Assembly: GCA_016191435.1 (NCBI GenBank)
Contig: JACPOQ010000035.1
Span: 310,001 to 374,000, forward strand
Source of the DNA: Chloroflexota bacterium
GTDB taxonomy: Bacteria; Chloroflexota; Dehalococcoidia; Tepidiformales; Tepidiformaceae
Length of the DNA stretch: 64,000 nucleotides
Direction of reading: 5' to 3'
The notes beneath the pieces were generated by a model. It did not search any database. It was given only the letters and a program-made list of their open reading frames with translations, and was not told the origin of the DNA. The position numbers and the translations under genes were made by a program. The stretch's first letter is position 1; each line of letters starts with the position of its first letter. Positions 49,040-58,025 of this stretch are shown piece after piece.

Positions 49040-49927
49040 ATGGCGATGACTTCAGCGGCACAGGCGCTCTGCAGGCTGGCAGATAGGGATCAGCCGATCG
49101 CGGCGATCGAAGCGCTGGTCGACCAGCTCCTCGACCTCGCCGAAGCGGGAAGGCCACCAGTTCCGTTGGAAGTGGTAGCGTCCTTCCGCGGGGTTCGAGA
49201 GATTTCGATCGCAGAGCTGCCCCGCTCCGGACAGCTGCAACGAGAGAGCGGCCATTACATCGTCGTGGTCAATGCCGACGATTCGGCAGCTCGGCGGCGC
49301 TTTACAATCGCTCACGAGATCTGCCACACCTTCTTCCATGAGGCCAGACGGGTCATTGCCACGAACCCTCCAGAGTGGACGGGCCGCTACGATCGGAGGA
49401 GTGACGAGGAGTACCTCTGTGACGTCGGGGCCGGCCGGATGCTGCTACACCCGAGCTGGCTCCAGCCTAAACTCGCGTCGCAGACGCCGTCCCTCGACGC
49501 GTTGTTGGAAATTAGCGACCAGGCTGGCGCTTCTCTCGAGGCGACGGCCTTCCAGGCGTCGCAGATGAGGGTCTGGTACGCCACATTCGTGTTTTGGGAG
49601 CCCGGGTACCGGAAGGCCGAACTCACGCTATTGGACCAAGCGGTTCTTCCCGGCTTCGACGAACAGGAGCTCAAGCCGAGGCACAAGCTGCGCGCAAGGC
49701 GCATCTATGCACATCCCGATGCGCCGTTTCTCGCGGTCAACATGTCGATCGACACGGACACAGGCATCGGGCGAGCGTGGACCGACCGAACCACCACGCA
49801 GGGTATCGAGTTATTGCCGACTTCGGGGCACGGACATCAGGCAGCATGCCAGTCCATGTTCGCTCCTTTCCGCGCGCAGGATGGGCAGCTTCGGGATCGG
49901 GTGTTGACATGTATCGCCTGGCGCTAG
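49040..49927 (+). CDS. ImmA/IrrE-family zinc metallopeptidase
   Basis: 295 residues. FTIAHEICHTFFHEA contains H92-E93-x-x-H96, and the conserved YDRRSDEEYLCDVGAGRMLLHPSWL supplies the third ligand region. C-terminal half is less conserved. In phage and Deinococcus systems such enzymes cut the partner XRE repressor after DNA damage, freeing damage-response genes. It forms a two-gene unit with the XRE gene. 226 nt beyond it, up to the VirB4 frame, hold no gene. Confidence 0.87.
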   Translation: MAMTSAAQALCRLADRDQPIAAIEALVDQLLDLAEAGRPPVPLEVVASFRGVREISIAELPRSGQLQRESGHYIVVVNADDSAARRRFTIAHEICHTFFHEARRVIATNPPEWTGRYDRRSDEEYLCDVGAGRMLLHPSWLQPKLASQTPSLDALLEISDQAGASLEATAFQASQMRVWYATFVFWEPGYRKAELTLLDQAVLPGFDEQELKPRHKLRARRIYAHPDAPFLAVNMSIDTDTGIGRAWTDRTTTQGIELLPTSGHGHQAACQSMFAPFRAQDGQLRDRVLTCIAWR

Positions 49928-50057
49928 TTCGGCTCAGTACGTCTCCCGTGATTCTGCCGCGCTTCCAGCGGCCCGCTTAGTCTCGTTTGGCGGAGCCCGC
50001 TGAGCGTCCCAAACTGACTCGTACGCTAATACTCCAAACCAGCGACATCTCGCGGGA

Positions 50058-51185
50058 TTGCGTGGTAGGCCAAACGCCTCCGGCGACGCACCCGCGTTGG
50101 TGGCGAATCCGCAGCGCCCCGGAGAGACGAACCGGCCGGCTCCCGTCCGCGAGGGCAAGTCGTACGCCTGCAAGGTCGAGGCGCTCAGGGCGCTTATGCG
50201 CGGCGTCGAGTACTACATCATCGACCCCGAAGACGAGTACCGGCGGATCTGCGACGCGGTGGGCGGGCAGTACATCCGTCTCTCCGGAAGCTCGGCGCAC
50301 CACATCAACCCCTTCGACCTTGCCCACGGTGTCGAGCGCGACGGGGAGACACGCGATGCGCTGACCGAGAGGCTCCTCGCCCTCCAGGGCCTCCTCGGGC
50401 TGATGCTCGCCGACCGGGGGAACAGCCTCGGCCAGCGGGAGCGTGGCGCCCTCGACCGGGCACTCCTCGAGACCTATGGCCGTGCCGGGATTACCCGCGA
50501 CCCATCGACGCACGGCAAGCAGCCGCCCGTGCTGCGAGACCTCTACGACGTCCTGCGCGAGGGTGAAGACCCGCTCGGCCTGGCCGACCGGCTCGAACGT
50601 TTCGTGGAGGGCAGCCTCGGCAACGTCTTTTCCTCGCCGACGTCAGTCGACCTCGAACGGCCCTTCGTCGTGTTCAACATCCGCGACCTCGAGCCGGAGC
50701 TGCGTCCCCTCGGTGTCTACCTGATCGCCGACCACATCTGGCGCGAGGTCCGGCGTAGCCGCAAACCGCGGATGCTGCTCATCGACGAAGCGTGGTCGCT
50801 GATCCAGCACGAGGAGGGCGCCCGTTTCCTGGCATCGATGGCCCGGCAGGCGCGCAAGCACTACCTCGGACTGACCACGGTCACGCAGGACGTGGAAGAT
50901 TTCCTCGCGACCGCCGAAGGTCACACGGTCCTCGCCAACTCCTCCGTCCAGCTCCTGATGCGGCAGGACAGCTCAACGATCGACGCCGTCACCAGCACGT
51001 TCCGGCTGAGCGCGGGGGAACGGGAGTTCCTGCTGTCCTGCCGCAAGGGTGAGGGGCTGTTCTTCGCCTCGGGGAACCACCTCGCACTCCGCATCGAGGC
51101 AAGCCCATTCGAGCACGAACTGGCCACGACGGACCCCGCGGAGCTGGTCGCGCGCGACGAGGAGGTGCGTGATGGCAGCCGTTGA
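50058..51185 (+). pseudogene. VirB4/TraC-type conjugation ATPase, N-terminal half missing
   Basis: The frame carries the C-terminal ATPase half: YYIIDPEDEYRRICDAVGGQYIRLSG, LQGLLGLMLADRGNSLGQRERGALDRALLETY, RKPRMLLIDEAWSLIQ (Walker B) and LGLTTVTQDVEDFL. The P-loop is cut: only GKSYACKVEALRAL remains, where intact relatives read GxxGSGKS, and about 400 N-terminal residues are absent. The break is near 50.15 kb, at the cargo boundary. The first ~35 residues encoded look random. It overlaps the primase gene by 14 nt. It is not expected to be active in type IV secretion. Confidence 0.82.
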
Positions 51186-52227
51186 CGTCGACCTCGTCAA
51201 GCAGCGCAACCCGATCGAGCGGGTCATCGCCTCGCATGGCGTGAAGCTCCAGCAGCGCGGTGAGCGATTCGTCGCCTGCTGTCCGTTCCACGAGGAGGAG
51301 CATCCGAGCCTGGTCGTCTACCCGAACACCCGGAGCTTCTTCTGCTTTGGCTGCAAGGCGTCGGGGGATGTCATCGACTTCGTGAGACGCAAGGAGAAGG
51401 TCGGTTTCCGGCGCGCCCTGGAGCTGCTGGGTGAAGAGGCTCCGCAGGATTTGTCCACGAGCGATGACAGGCGTGGGCCGGCACCGTCTGAGTCTCCCCT
51501 GACGGTCGATGACCGGCTGGTCCTCGCGGCGGCCTGTGACCTCTACCACGAGGCGCTCCTTTGCAACGAGCGGGCACTGCGCTACCTCGAATCCCGGGGC
51601 ATCAGGATGCCGGTCCTCAAGCAGTGCCGTCTTGGCTACAGCGACGGGCAGGCGCTCAAGCCCTTCCTGCGCCGCCACCGTTTCAGCCTTCGGCGAGCAG
51701 CAGAGATGGGACTGCTGCGGAAGGATGGCAACGAGGCGCTCGCCGGACGCGTGGTCATTCCCGAGCTGCGCGGGGGCCAGTGCGCCTGGATGGTCGGCCG
51801 GGCGCTCAACGAGCGCCGGCTGAAGTACCTCGGCGTGTCATTGCCGAAGCCCATCCTCGGTTATGAGCGCGTCCGCGGACACAGCCGCGTCTTCGTGACC
51901 GAGGGCGCCTTCGACTATCTCACCGGCGTGAGCTGGAACCTGCCCATCTGTGCCCTGCTAGGGACGCATGCCCGGGCCGAGCGGCTGCTCTTCCTGGACC
52001 GCGTGCCAGAAGTCGTCCTCGTCTTCGACAACGACGACGAGGGGCAGCATGCCGCTCGCGAGCTGGCTGAATCCCTCGGCGACCGCGCCCGCATTCTGCG
52101 TCTCCCCGACGGCGTCAAAGACCTCGGCGAGCTTGGCGCGAGCGCCGACGGCCGCGAGACGTTCTTCAGGCTGGTCGCCGAACTGGGGCCTGCTGGGAAG
52201 GAGGTCCAGCATGCGCCGGCATCCTGA
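51172..52227 (+). CDS. DNA primase-like protein (CHC2 plus TOPRIM), copy 2
   Basis: 351 residues from ATG 51172. CHC2 finger FVACCPFHEEEHPSLVVYPNTRSFFCFGCKASGDVIDF and TOPRIM RVFVTEGAFDYLTGV plus VVLVFDNDDEGQHAARELAE. Same order as the primase at 28.8 kb with clear but partial identity, so they are paralogues from one element family rather than a recent duplication. It sits inside the transfer gene run; role in priming during conjugative transfer is plausible. Confidence 0.85.
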   Translation: MAAVDVDLVKQRNPIERVIASHGVKLQQRGERFVACCPFHEEEHPSLVVYPNTRSFFCFGCKASGDVIDFVRRKEKVGFRRALELLGEEAPQDLSTSDDRRGPAPSESPLTVDDRLVLAAACDLYHEALLCNERALRYLESRGIRMPVLKQCRLGYSDGQALKPFLRRHRFSLRRAAEMGLLRKDGNEALAGRVVIPELRGGQCAWMVGRALNERRLKYLGVSLPKPILGYERVRGHSRVFVTEGAFDYLTGVSWNLPICALLGTHARAERLLFLDRVPEVVLVFDNDDEGQHAARELAESLGDRARILRLPDGVKDLGELGASADGRETFFRLVAELGPAGKEVQHAPAS

Positions 52228-54736
52228 CCGAGCCACGGTCCTCTACGAGCTCTTTCCGTCACGTTGGGACGACGACCCCGTCTCCCGCGCACGCACGGTC
52301 TTCGCGGGGCTGGCGGGTGTCCAGGATGTCGCACTGGAATGGACGGCTACGGAGTCGGGACTCCGGTTCTACGTCCGTGCAGTGGATGATGCGGCGGCAT
52401 TAGCGGTCCTCGGCCAGATCCGGGCGGCCTACCCGCAGGCAGACTTCGACGAGGTTCCGATAGAGGACCGGCCTCATCTCGACCCGCTTCATGTCGCCGG
52501 GCATGAGCTGGCGTCGCTCGTCCAGCTCGAACTCGACCGGGACGCCGCTCTCCCCCTCGATACGGATATCAGGCACGGGGAGCCACTTACTGGCGTGCTG
52601 GCGGCGGCAGTGGCTGCAACCCGTGGCGACGTCCGCGTCGTCGGACAGGTCGTGGTCGGACATCCGCCGCGCCCGGGTTGGGCGACCGGCGTCCAGGCGC
52701 GGGCCTCCCGGTCGAGCCAGCGCCTTCCAGTGGAGCGTCCGGAGACCGGTACGGCCAGCCTCCTTCCCTTCGTTGCGGCCGCCGCGGGAACGCAGGGCTA
52801 CGACTGGTACCAGGCCGGCGACTACCTTCCGCTGCTCGTGGGCGGTTGCGTGGTGGCCGCCGGGCTTCCGATCGGAGCGTTTGTCTGGTCGCGCGTCCTC
52901 CGCGGCCGCGAGCCACTGACGGCAATGATCGCCGAACAGAAGCTCGCTTTTCCCGCGTTCACCGCGCGCCTGCGGCTGACAGTGATCGGTCCACGCGACA
53001 GCGCCGAAACCGTCGAGGACATTTGCGATCGCGTCAGCGCGGCTTACGAAGCATTCGACCACCCTGCTGGCAACCGGCTCCGCCCAGGCCGAGTCGGGAA
53101 ACTTGGCTCACCACTCGACACCTCCGGAGGTGCGTTCCGTGGTGCACCGGTGCTCAACGCTGCCGAGCTCGCAGCGCTCTGGCACCTTCCCGACCTGAAT
53201 TCGGGGCTACCCGCCGCAACGAAGCCCGGCGGACGCCGCTTCCTTCCAGCCGACGCTGCAACGAGCCGAGGCAGCCGAGTTGGTACGTCACGCCACCACG
53301 GTCAGAACGTTCCAGTTCACCTGCCGCACGGAGCGCTCTACCGGAACCACCTCGTGGTGGCCAAGACACGGCGTGGCAAGTCGACGCTCCGCCAGCACAT
53401 CGCCGGGCACCTGATGCAGGAGATCGCTTCGCGCCGGGAGCGCCTCCTGCTCGTGGTCATCGACCCCCACCAGGACCTGGCCGAGAGCGTCCTCTCGGTC
53501 GTCCCACGCGGTCTTGAGGATCGGACGGCCTACCTCGACCTCACCGACCGGCGGCAGCCCGTTGGGCTCAACCTCCTGGACGTTACCCTCTTCCCCAACC
53601 GCGATCGGACGACCGAGAACATCGTGGCGATGCTCCACCGCCTCTGGCCCGACAACTGGGGACCGCGGATGGAGGGCGCCCTGCGCGCCGCTCTGCTCTG
53701 CCTTCACCAGGCGAACCAGGTCCGGCGGCGCGAGACGCAGTACACGCTCCTCGACGTGGTGCCGCTGCTGACGAGCCCGGACTTCCGCGAACGAGTCATG
53801 TCGCAGGTCCCCGACCAGACGCTCTGGTCGTGGTGGCGGAGTAACTACGACAACCTCGGCCGCGCCTTCCAGATCCAGATCGCCACGCCTGTCACGACGA
53901 AAGTGGGACGCTTCGAGGTGACCGAGGCCGCAAGGCTCACGCTCGGCCAACCCCAATCGACCATCGACCCGCGCTCGCTCCTCCGCGACGGCGGCGTACT
54001 GGTGGTCAACACTGCGGTCGGCCTCCTCGGCGAGGGCGGTTCAGCGCTCATCGGGGCCACCCTGCTCAATCTCTTGGGGCTGATCGTTGAGGACCAGATC
54101 GATCTTCCGGCGGGTGAGAGAAGCCGGATGGTGGGCCTCATCGACGAATCGGCCACGCTGGGTGGGGCCGACTACCCGCGCATGATGAGCGAGCTCGGGA
54201 AGTACGGGGCGTCCTTCGTCCTCGTGACCCAGTCCCTTGCCAGGCTCGATGCGATCGACCGCGAGTTGCGCCCGACCATCTTCGCCAATCTCGACAGCCT
54301 TACCGTCTTCCAGGTTAGTGCCGAAGACGCCCGCTACCTCGCGCCAGAGCTCGGTCATGACCTCGAAGTGGATGACCTCGTCTCTCTGGACGACTACGAG
54401 TGCTACGCGCGCTGGTCGTCCGGCGGGCACCGCCATCCGGCTTTCTCGCTCCGGCTCGACCCGCCAACTCCGCTCGATCCATCGCGGATCGCGGCGATCG
54501 CCCTGGAGTCGGCCGCGCGATTCGGGCGCCCGCGCGAGGAAGTTGCCCGGCAGGTTGACCAGATCCTGGCCGCGCGAGCGCTCGGCACCGGCAAACAGGT
54601 GCCGCCTCAGGTCGCAGAGATGCTCACGACGTTACGGCCCAGCACCGGCGCCCACCAACTTCAGCTGACCGCCACACAGGATCCGCCAAGCGAGCGGCGC
54701 AACGAGCATCGCGGCCGGAAGGGGGCGAACACATGA
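52211..54736 (+). CDS. VirD4/TraG-like type IV coupling ATPase
   Basis: 841 residues from ATG 52211, overlapping the primase end by 17 nt. One transmembrane segment at about 206-228 (LPLLVGGCVVAAGLPIGAFVW). Walker A AKTRRGKS (384-391) and the conserved VVIDPHQDLAESVLSVVP, RMVGLIDESATLGGADYPRMMSELGKYGASFVLVTQSLARLD (Walker B region, D-E-S) identify the TraD/VirD4-type DNA-pumping ATPase family. The N-terminal 200 residues are beta-alpha and Arg-rich. It would bring DNA to the secretion channel. Confidence 0.82.
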   Translation: MRRHPDRATVLYELFPSRWDDDPVSRARTVFAGLAGVQDVALEWTATESGLRFYVRAVDDAAALAVLGQIRAAYPQADFDEVPIEDRPHLDPLHVAGHELASLVQLELDRDAALPLDTDIRHGEPLTGVLAAAVAATRGDVRVVGQVVVGHPPRPGWATGVQARASRSSQRLPVERPETGTASLLPFVAAAAGTQGYDWYQAGDYLPLLVGGCVVAAGLPIGAFVWSRVLRGREPLTAMIAEQKLAFPAFTARLRLTVIGPRDSAETVEDICDRVSAAYEAFDHPAGNRLRPGRVGKLGSPLDTSGGAFRGAPVLNAAELAALWHLPDLNSGLPAATKPGGRRFLPADAATSRGSRVGTSRHHGQNVPVHLPHGALYRNHLVVAKTRRGKSTLRQHIAGHLMQEIASRRERLLLVVIDPHQDLAESVLSVVPRGLEDRTAYLDLTDRRQPVGLNLLDVTLFPNRDRTTENIVAMLHRLWPDNWGPRMEGALRAALLCLHQANQVRRRETQYTLLDVVPLLTSPDFRERVMSQVPDQTLWSWWRSNYDNLGRAFQIQIATPVTTKVGRFEVTEAARLTLGQPQSTIDPRSLLRDGGVLVVNTAVGLLGEGGSALIGATLLNLLGLIVEDQIDLPAGERSRMVGLIDESATLGGADYPRMMSELGKYGASFVLVTQSLARLDAIDRELRPTIFANLDSLTVFQVSAEDARYLAPELGHDLEVDDLVSLDDYECYARWSSGGHRHPAFSLRLDPPTPLDPSRIAAIALESAARFGRPREEVARQVDQILAARALGTGKQVPPQVAEMLTTLRPSTGAHQLQLTATQDPPSERRNEHRGRKGANT

Positions 54737-56502
54737 CCGTGCCAACTGTCAACCTGCTCAACTGGCTCGCGCGGCTTCCGTTCCTCAAAGTGGATGATCT
54801 TGCCCTCCTGACCGGCTCACCTGCGCCAGACGTCGAAACAGCCCTACGCGAGCTGGCGCGGGCGGGGCAAGTCGACTCAATCACGCCGTCGTCGCCCGAG
54901 ATGGCCTCAACCCGTCTCTATGTCCTGCCCGAGTGGGCTCGGCGCCAGACCGCGACTGGGAAGCAGGTCTCGCTCCCCCTCAATGCGCGTGACAGTTTTC
55001 GACGACTGGCAAGCCTTGAAGCGACCGTCGCGCTCAACGTCTTTGCTGCCGGCCTGGTCACTGCGTCGCGCCGCACCGCCGACGCCGGACTCGACGACCT
55101 CTGGACGCTCCCCAGGAGCAGGTCCGCCGATGCGTGGTGGCCGCCAGGCGTCCACGCCTTCGGGTCCTTTCGGATCGGCACAGCCCGCGCACCGTTCTTC
55201 GTCTTCGTCGATCGGGCGGGAGCGCCGTCCGCCCACCGCGCGACCCTCGTCGCGGGCTGGTACCGGTTTCGGGAGGGACATCAGCCATGGGGAACCGGCA
55301 ACGTTCCGCCGGTTCTGATTCTTTGCCCCGGTCCCGCATGGGAAGACGCCTGGTCCCAGCACGTGCTTGCTTCCGCCGACCGGCGCCGGCTTCCGCCACT
55401 GCGCGTCCTCATAGCAACCCGGGCTGGGCTTGGAGACCGCCCGGACGGCCCGCACTGGCGGCCGGCCGATGGCTCCAGTCGGGCGACCCTGATAGAGCGA
55501 CTCGGCGTCAAACCGGCCCCGACCCAGTACTCTCCACCACACCCGCTGCGGCTCGCCAGCTGTCCGAGTGAGCCGACCGACCGGGCGACACCCCTCCACC
55601 GTTGGGCACAGGAGACCGCAAGGGACCGCCGCAGCGCTTCCCGCCTGGAGCTATTTGCGGCGCTGTCGCTGATGACCTCGGAACTCGAGAAGCGGCTACT
55701 TGATTGCCTGGGCCGGCATCCGCTCCTCACCGACACCGAGCTGGCGACCGTGCTCCAGGTTCAGCCGCGCGTCGCGACCCTCGCCCTCGAGCGAGCGCTG
55801 ACTAACGGGCTGATCGCAACGTTTGGCACGACCGCACCGCCGCACTACTGCCTCACACCCACCGCATTGGGGTTGCTGGCGGCCCGAGACGAGGTGCCCG
55901 TGCGACGGTACGCGCGTCATTCGTCGGTCACAGCCCTACCTGGCGCGCACGGCGGACGCGTGCCGACCCTGCTCCACCAGTTCGAGCACACCGTCGGGTC
56001 CAACAGCTTCTTCCTCGGCTTGCTACGCGGTGAGACACCGTCAACACCGAGGCTCATCTCCTGGCTCAACGCAGCGGAATCCGCAGTGCGGTTCGAAAGC
56101 GCGGGCATGCGGCACTCGATGCGTCCTGACGGTTCCGGCCAGGTGGTGGCCGAAGGCCAGGTCGCGACGTTCCTCCTCGAGTGGGACCGTGGCACGGAGC
56201 GGCTTCCGGTGCTCGGGGCGAAGCTCGCCCGCTATGCGGCGTACTTCCGCTGGGCTACCGCCGCCGGCGGCACCGCGCCCACCCTGCTTTTCGTGACCAC
56301 CACTCCGCAACGCGAGGAGCTCGTGCGGCGCCTTGCAGCACTCACCCTCGCCCAGTTCGACAGCCTCGTCCTGACCACCTGCGCGCCGCTGCTCGAACGG
56401 CTTGGCCCTCACGCGCCCATCTGGCGCACCAGCTCGAATGAGCCACGCGCGACGTGGCCCCTTCCCTCTAGCGCACGCAACCCCAAGGAGGTTCCACGAT
56501 GA
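54733..56502 (+). CDS. Replication-relaxation family protein
   Basis: 589 residues. N-terminal winged-helix (MTVPTVNLLNWLARLPFLKVDDLALLTG... ALRELARAGQVDSI), a central part and the C-terminal block LTSELEKRLLDCLGRHPLLTDTELATVLQVQPRVATLALERAL, HQFEHTVGSNSFFLGLLR, FLLEWDRGTERLPVLGAKLARYAAYFRW, the core of the plasmid replication-relaxation family (PF13814). Biochemistry of the family is not established. Overlaps the coupling ATPase by 4 nt. Confidence 0.82.
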   Translation: MTVPTVNLLNWLARLPFLKVDDLALLTGSPAPDVETALRELARAGQVDSITPSSPEMASTRLYVLPEWARRQTATGKQVSLPLNARDSFRRLASLEATVALNVFAAGLVTASRRTADAGLDDLWTLPRSRSADAWWPPGVHAFGSFRIGTARAPFFVFVDRAGAPSAHRATLVAGWYRFREGHQPWGTGNVPPVLILCPGPAWEDAWSQHVLASADRRRLPPLRVLIATRAGLGDRPDGPHWRPADGSSRATLIERLGVKPAPTQYSPPHPLRLASCPSEPTDRATPLHRWAQETARDRRSASRLELFAALSLMTSELEKRLLDCLGRHPLLTDTELATVLQVQPRVATLALERALTNGLIATFGTTAPPHYCLTPTALGLLAARDEVPVRRYARHSSVTALPGAHGGRVPTLLHQFEHTVGSNSFFLGLLRGETPSTPRLISWLNAAESAVRFESAGMRHSMRPDGSGQVVAEGQVATFLLEWDRGTERLPVLGAKLARYAAYFRWATAAGGTAPTLLFVTTTPQREELVRRLAALTLAQFDSLVLTTCAPLLERLGPHAPIWRTSSNEPRATWPLPSSARNPKEVPR

Positions 56503-56735
56503 GCGATCTTATGACTCAAAACGACTACGACCTGGACCTGCTGACCGTGCCGGAGGCCGCGAAGCTCCTCCGCATTTCCCGCAACCTCGCCTACGAGCTT
56601 GTTGCCCGGCAGCAACTCCCGGCGGTTCGATTTGGCCGCGTAATCCGGATCCCCAGATATTCGCTTGACGAATGGATCGCCTCTCAGGCGGCCCAACGCG
56701 TCCGGCCCAGGACGCTATCCTCGCCCCATGGATAG
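56499..56735 (+). CDS. xis: Excisionase (MerR/Xis-like helix-turn-helix)
   Basis: 78 residues. DLLTVPEAAKLLRISRNLAYELVARQQLPAVRFGRVIRIPRYSLDEWI is the standard small excisionase fold. It overlaps the previous gene by 4 nt and the integrase by 8 nt, so it is coupled to both. It would direct excision of the element. Confidence 0.88.
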   Translation: MSDLMTQNDYDLDLLTVPEAAKLLRISRNLAYELVARQQLPAVRFGRVIRIPRYSLDEWIASQAAQRVRPRTLSSPHG

Positions 56736-57858
56736 CCGTCGTCCCACAGGTACCCTCGTCTCCAAGGGGGAGAACGCCCGGCGAGAGTTGAAGTGGCTCA
56801 TCCGGATCGACTATGGACGGAAGCCGAACGGCGCCCGTGACCGGCGTGCGATTGCCTTCACCGGGAGCAAGAAGGGCGCGGAGCGCAAGCTGACCGAACT
56901 TCTCTCCCAGCGGGACGCCGGACTCACGCCGTCGCCCGAGAAGACGACCGTGGCGGAGTGGTTCCGCGATTGGCTCACGCTCCATGTGGCAGAAGGGCAT
57001 CTCAGCGACAGCGGACGGGAGCGCTACGACGGCATCATCGAGCACCACATCCTCCCCAACCTCGGGACGCTGACGGTGAAGCAGGTCCGCGGTCAGCACA
57101 TTACGCAGCTGAAGACGCAGTGGCTGGAGACGCTCAAGCCCGCCACGGTCTACAAACACCTAGTCGTCCTGCGCCAGGCGTTCCAGGCGGCGGTCGCGGC
57201 CAACCTCATCGTGCGCAACCCCGCCGACGCGGTGCAGAACCCGTCTGTCGTCCGGGGGCGCCAGGAACAGCGCGCCCTCACCGAGGCTGAGATCCGCAAG
57301 CTCCTGGATTCGGCAGCGGGAACCCGGTTCGACCATCCGATCCGCTTCACGCTGGCGACCGGGCTGCGCGAGGGAGAGCTGCTCAGTCTCCTCTGGAGCG
57401 ATGTCGACCTCAAGGGCCGCGTCATCAACCTGCGCGGGACCAAGAGCGCCAACAGCCGCCGTTCGATTGAGATCTCGAAGGTGATCGTGGACCTGCTCGA
57501 GGTGCATCGGACGGCCGAGAAGGAGGCCCGCCTCAAGCTCGGATCCGCCTGGCCGAACACGGACCTCGTCTTCCCCTCGACTGTCGGCACGCGCTGGGCC
57601 CGCCGGGCCTTCTACCGCGACTACAAAAAGATCGTCGACGCGACGAAGGAGCTCAAGCGACCCGACGAGGTTAAGTGGCACACGCTGCGCCACACGGCGG
57701 CGAGCCTCTGGATCATGCGTGGAGCAGACGTGTTCACGGTCTCGCGCCGCCTCGGCCACGCATCAGCGGCGTTCACGATGGACACCTACGCACACCTGTT
57801 CAAGGGCCAACAGAAGGTCGCCGCGCAGGCCCTTGACGGGCTCCTACGCCGCGCCTGA
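56728..57858 (+). CDS. int: Tyrosine site-specific integrase
   Basis: 376 residues. Core-binding SAM-like domain at about 75-165 and catalytic domain 180-376 with R214 (TGLREGELLSLLW), K239, H318 and R321 (WHTLRHTAASLW), H344 (RRLGHASAAFT) and nucleophile Y354 (MDTYAHLF). All catalytic residues are present, so it is probably active. It lies 167 nt from the tRNA-Glu 3' end. Integrates by cutting within the tRNA anticodon-stem region. Confidence 0.95.
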   Translation: MDSRRPTGTLVSKGENARRELKWLIRIDYGRKPNGARDRRAIAFTGSKKGAERKLTELLSQRDAGLTPSPEKTTVAEWFRDWLTLHVAEGHLSDSGRERYDGIIEHHILPNLGTLTVKQVRGQHITQLKTQWLETLKPATVYKHLVVLRQAFQAAVAANLIVRNPADAVQNPSVVRGRQEQRALTEAEIRKLLDSAAGTRFDHPIRFTLATGLREGELLSLLWSDVDLKGRVINLRGTKSANSRRSIEISKVIVDLLEVHRTAEKEARLKLGSAWPNTDLVFPSTVGTRWARRAFYRDYKKIVDATKELKRPDEVKWHTLRHTAASLWIMRGADVFTVSRRLGHASAAFTMDTYAHLFKGQQKVAAQALDGLLRRA

Positions 57859-57914
57859 GACGCCGCCTCGTTCGACGGCGTTTCGTCCCGCTCCATCCCG
57901 CCAGGCCCCATGCG

Positions 57915-57956
57915 GTGGGACACCGTAGCCTCGATTTGGGACACCGTTTGGGACAC
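57915..57956 (+). repeat. Putative integrase arm-type repeats, right end
   Basis: GTGGGACACCG, TTTGGGACACCG and TTTGGGACAC follow each other just after the integrase stop. The same unit occurs inside the left end at 18278 and outside it at 18031. Confidence 0.5.
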
Positions 57957-58025
57957 TTTGCTAAGGAGCCTGAGCATTTGAGGGAGATTTGGAAGGTACG
58001 TTATGGCTCCCGCAGGTTCGAAAAG

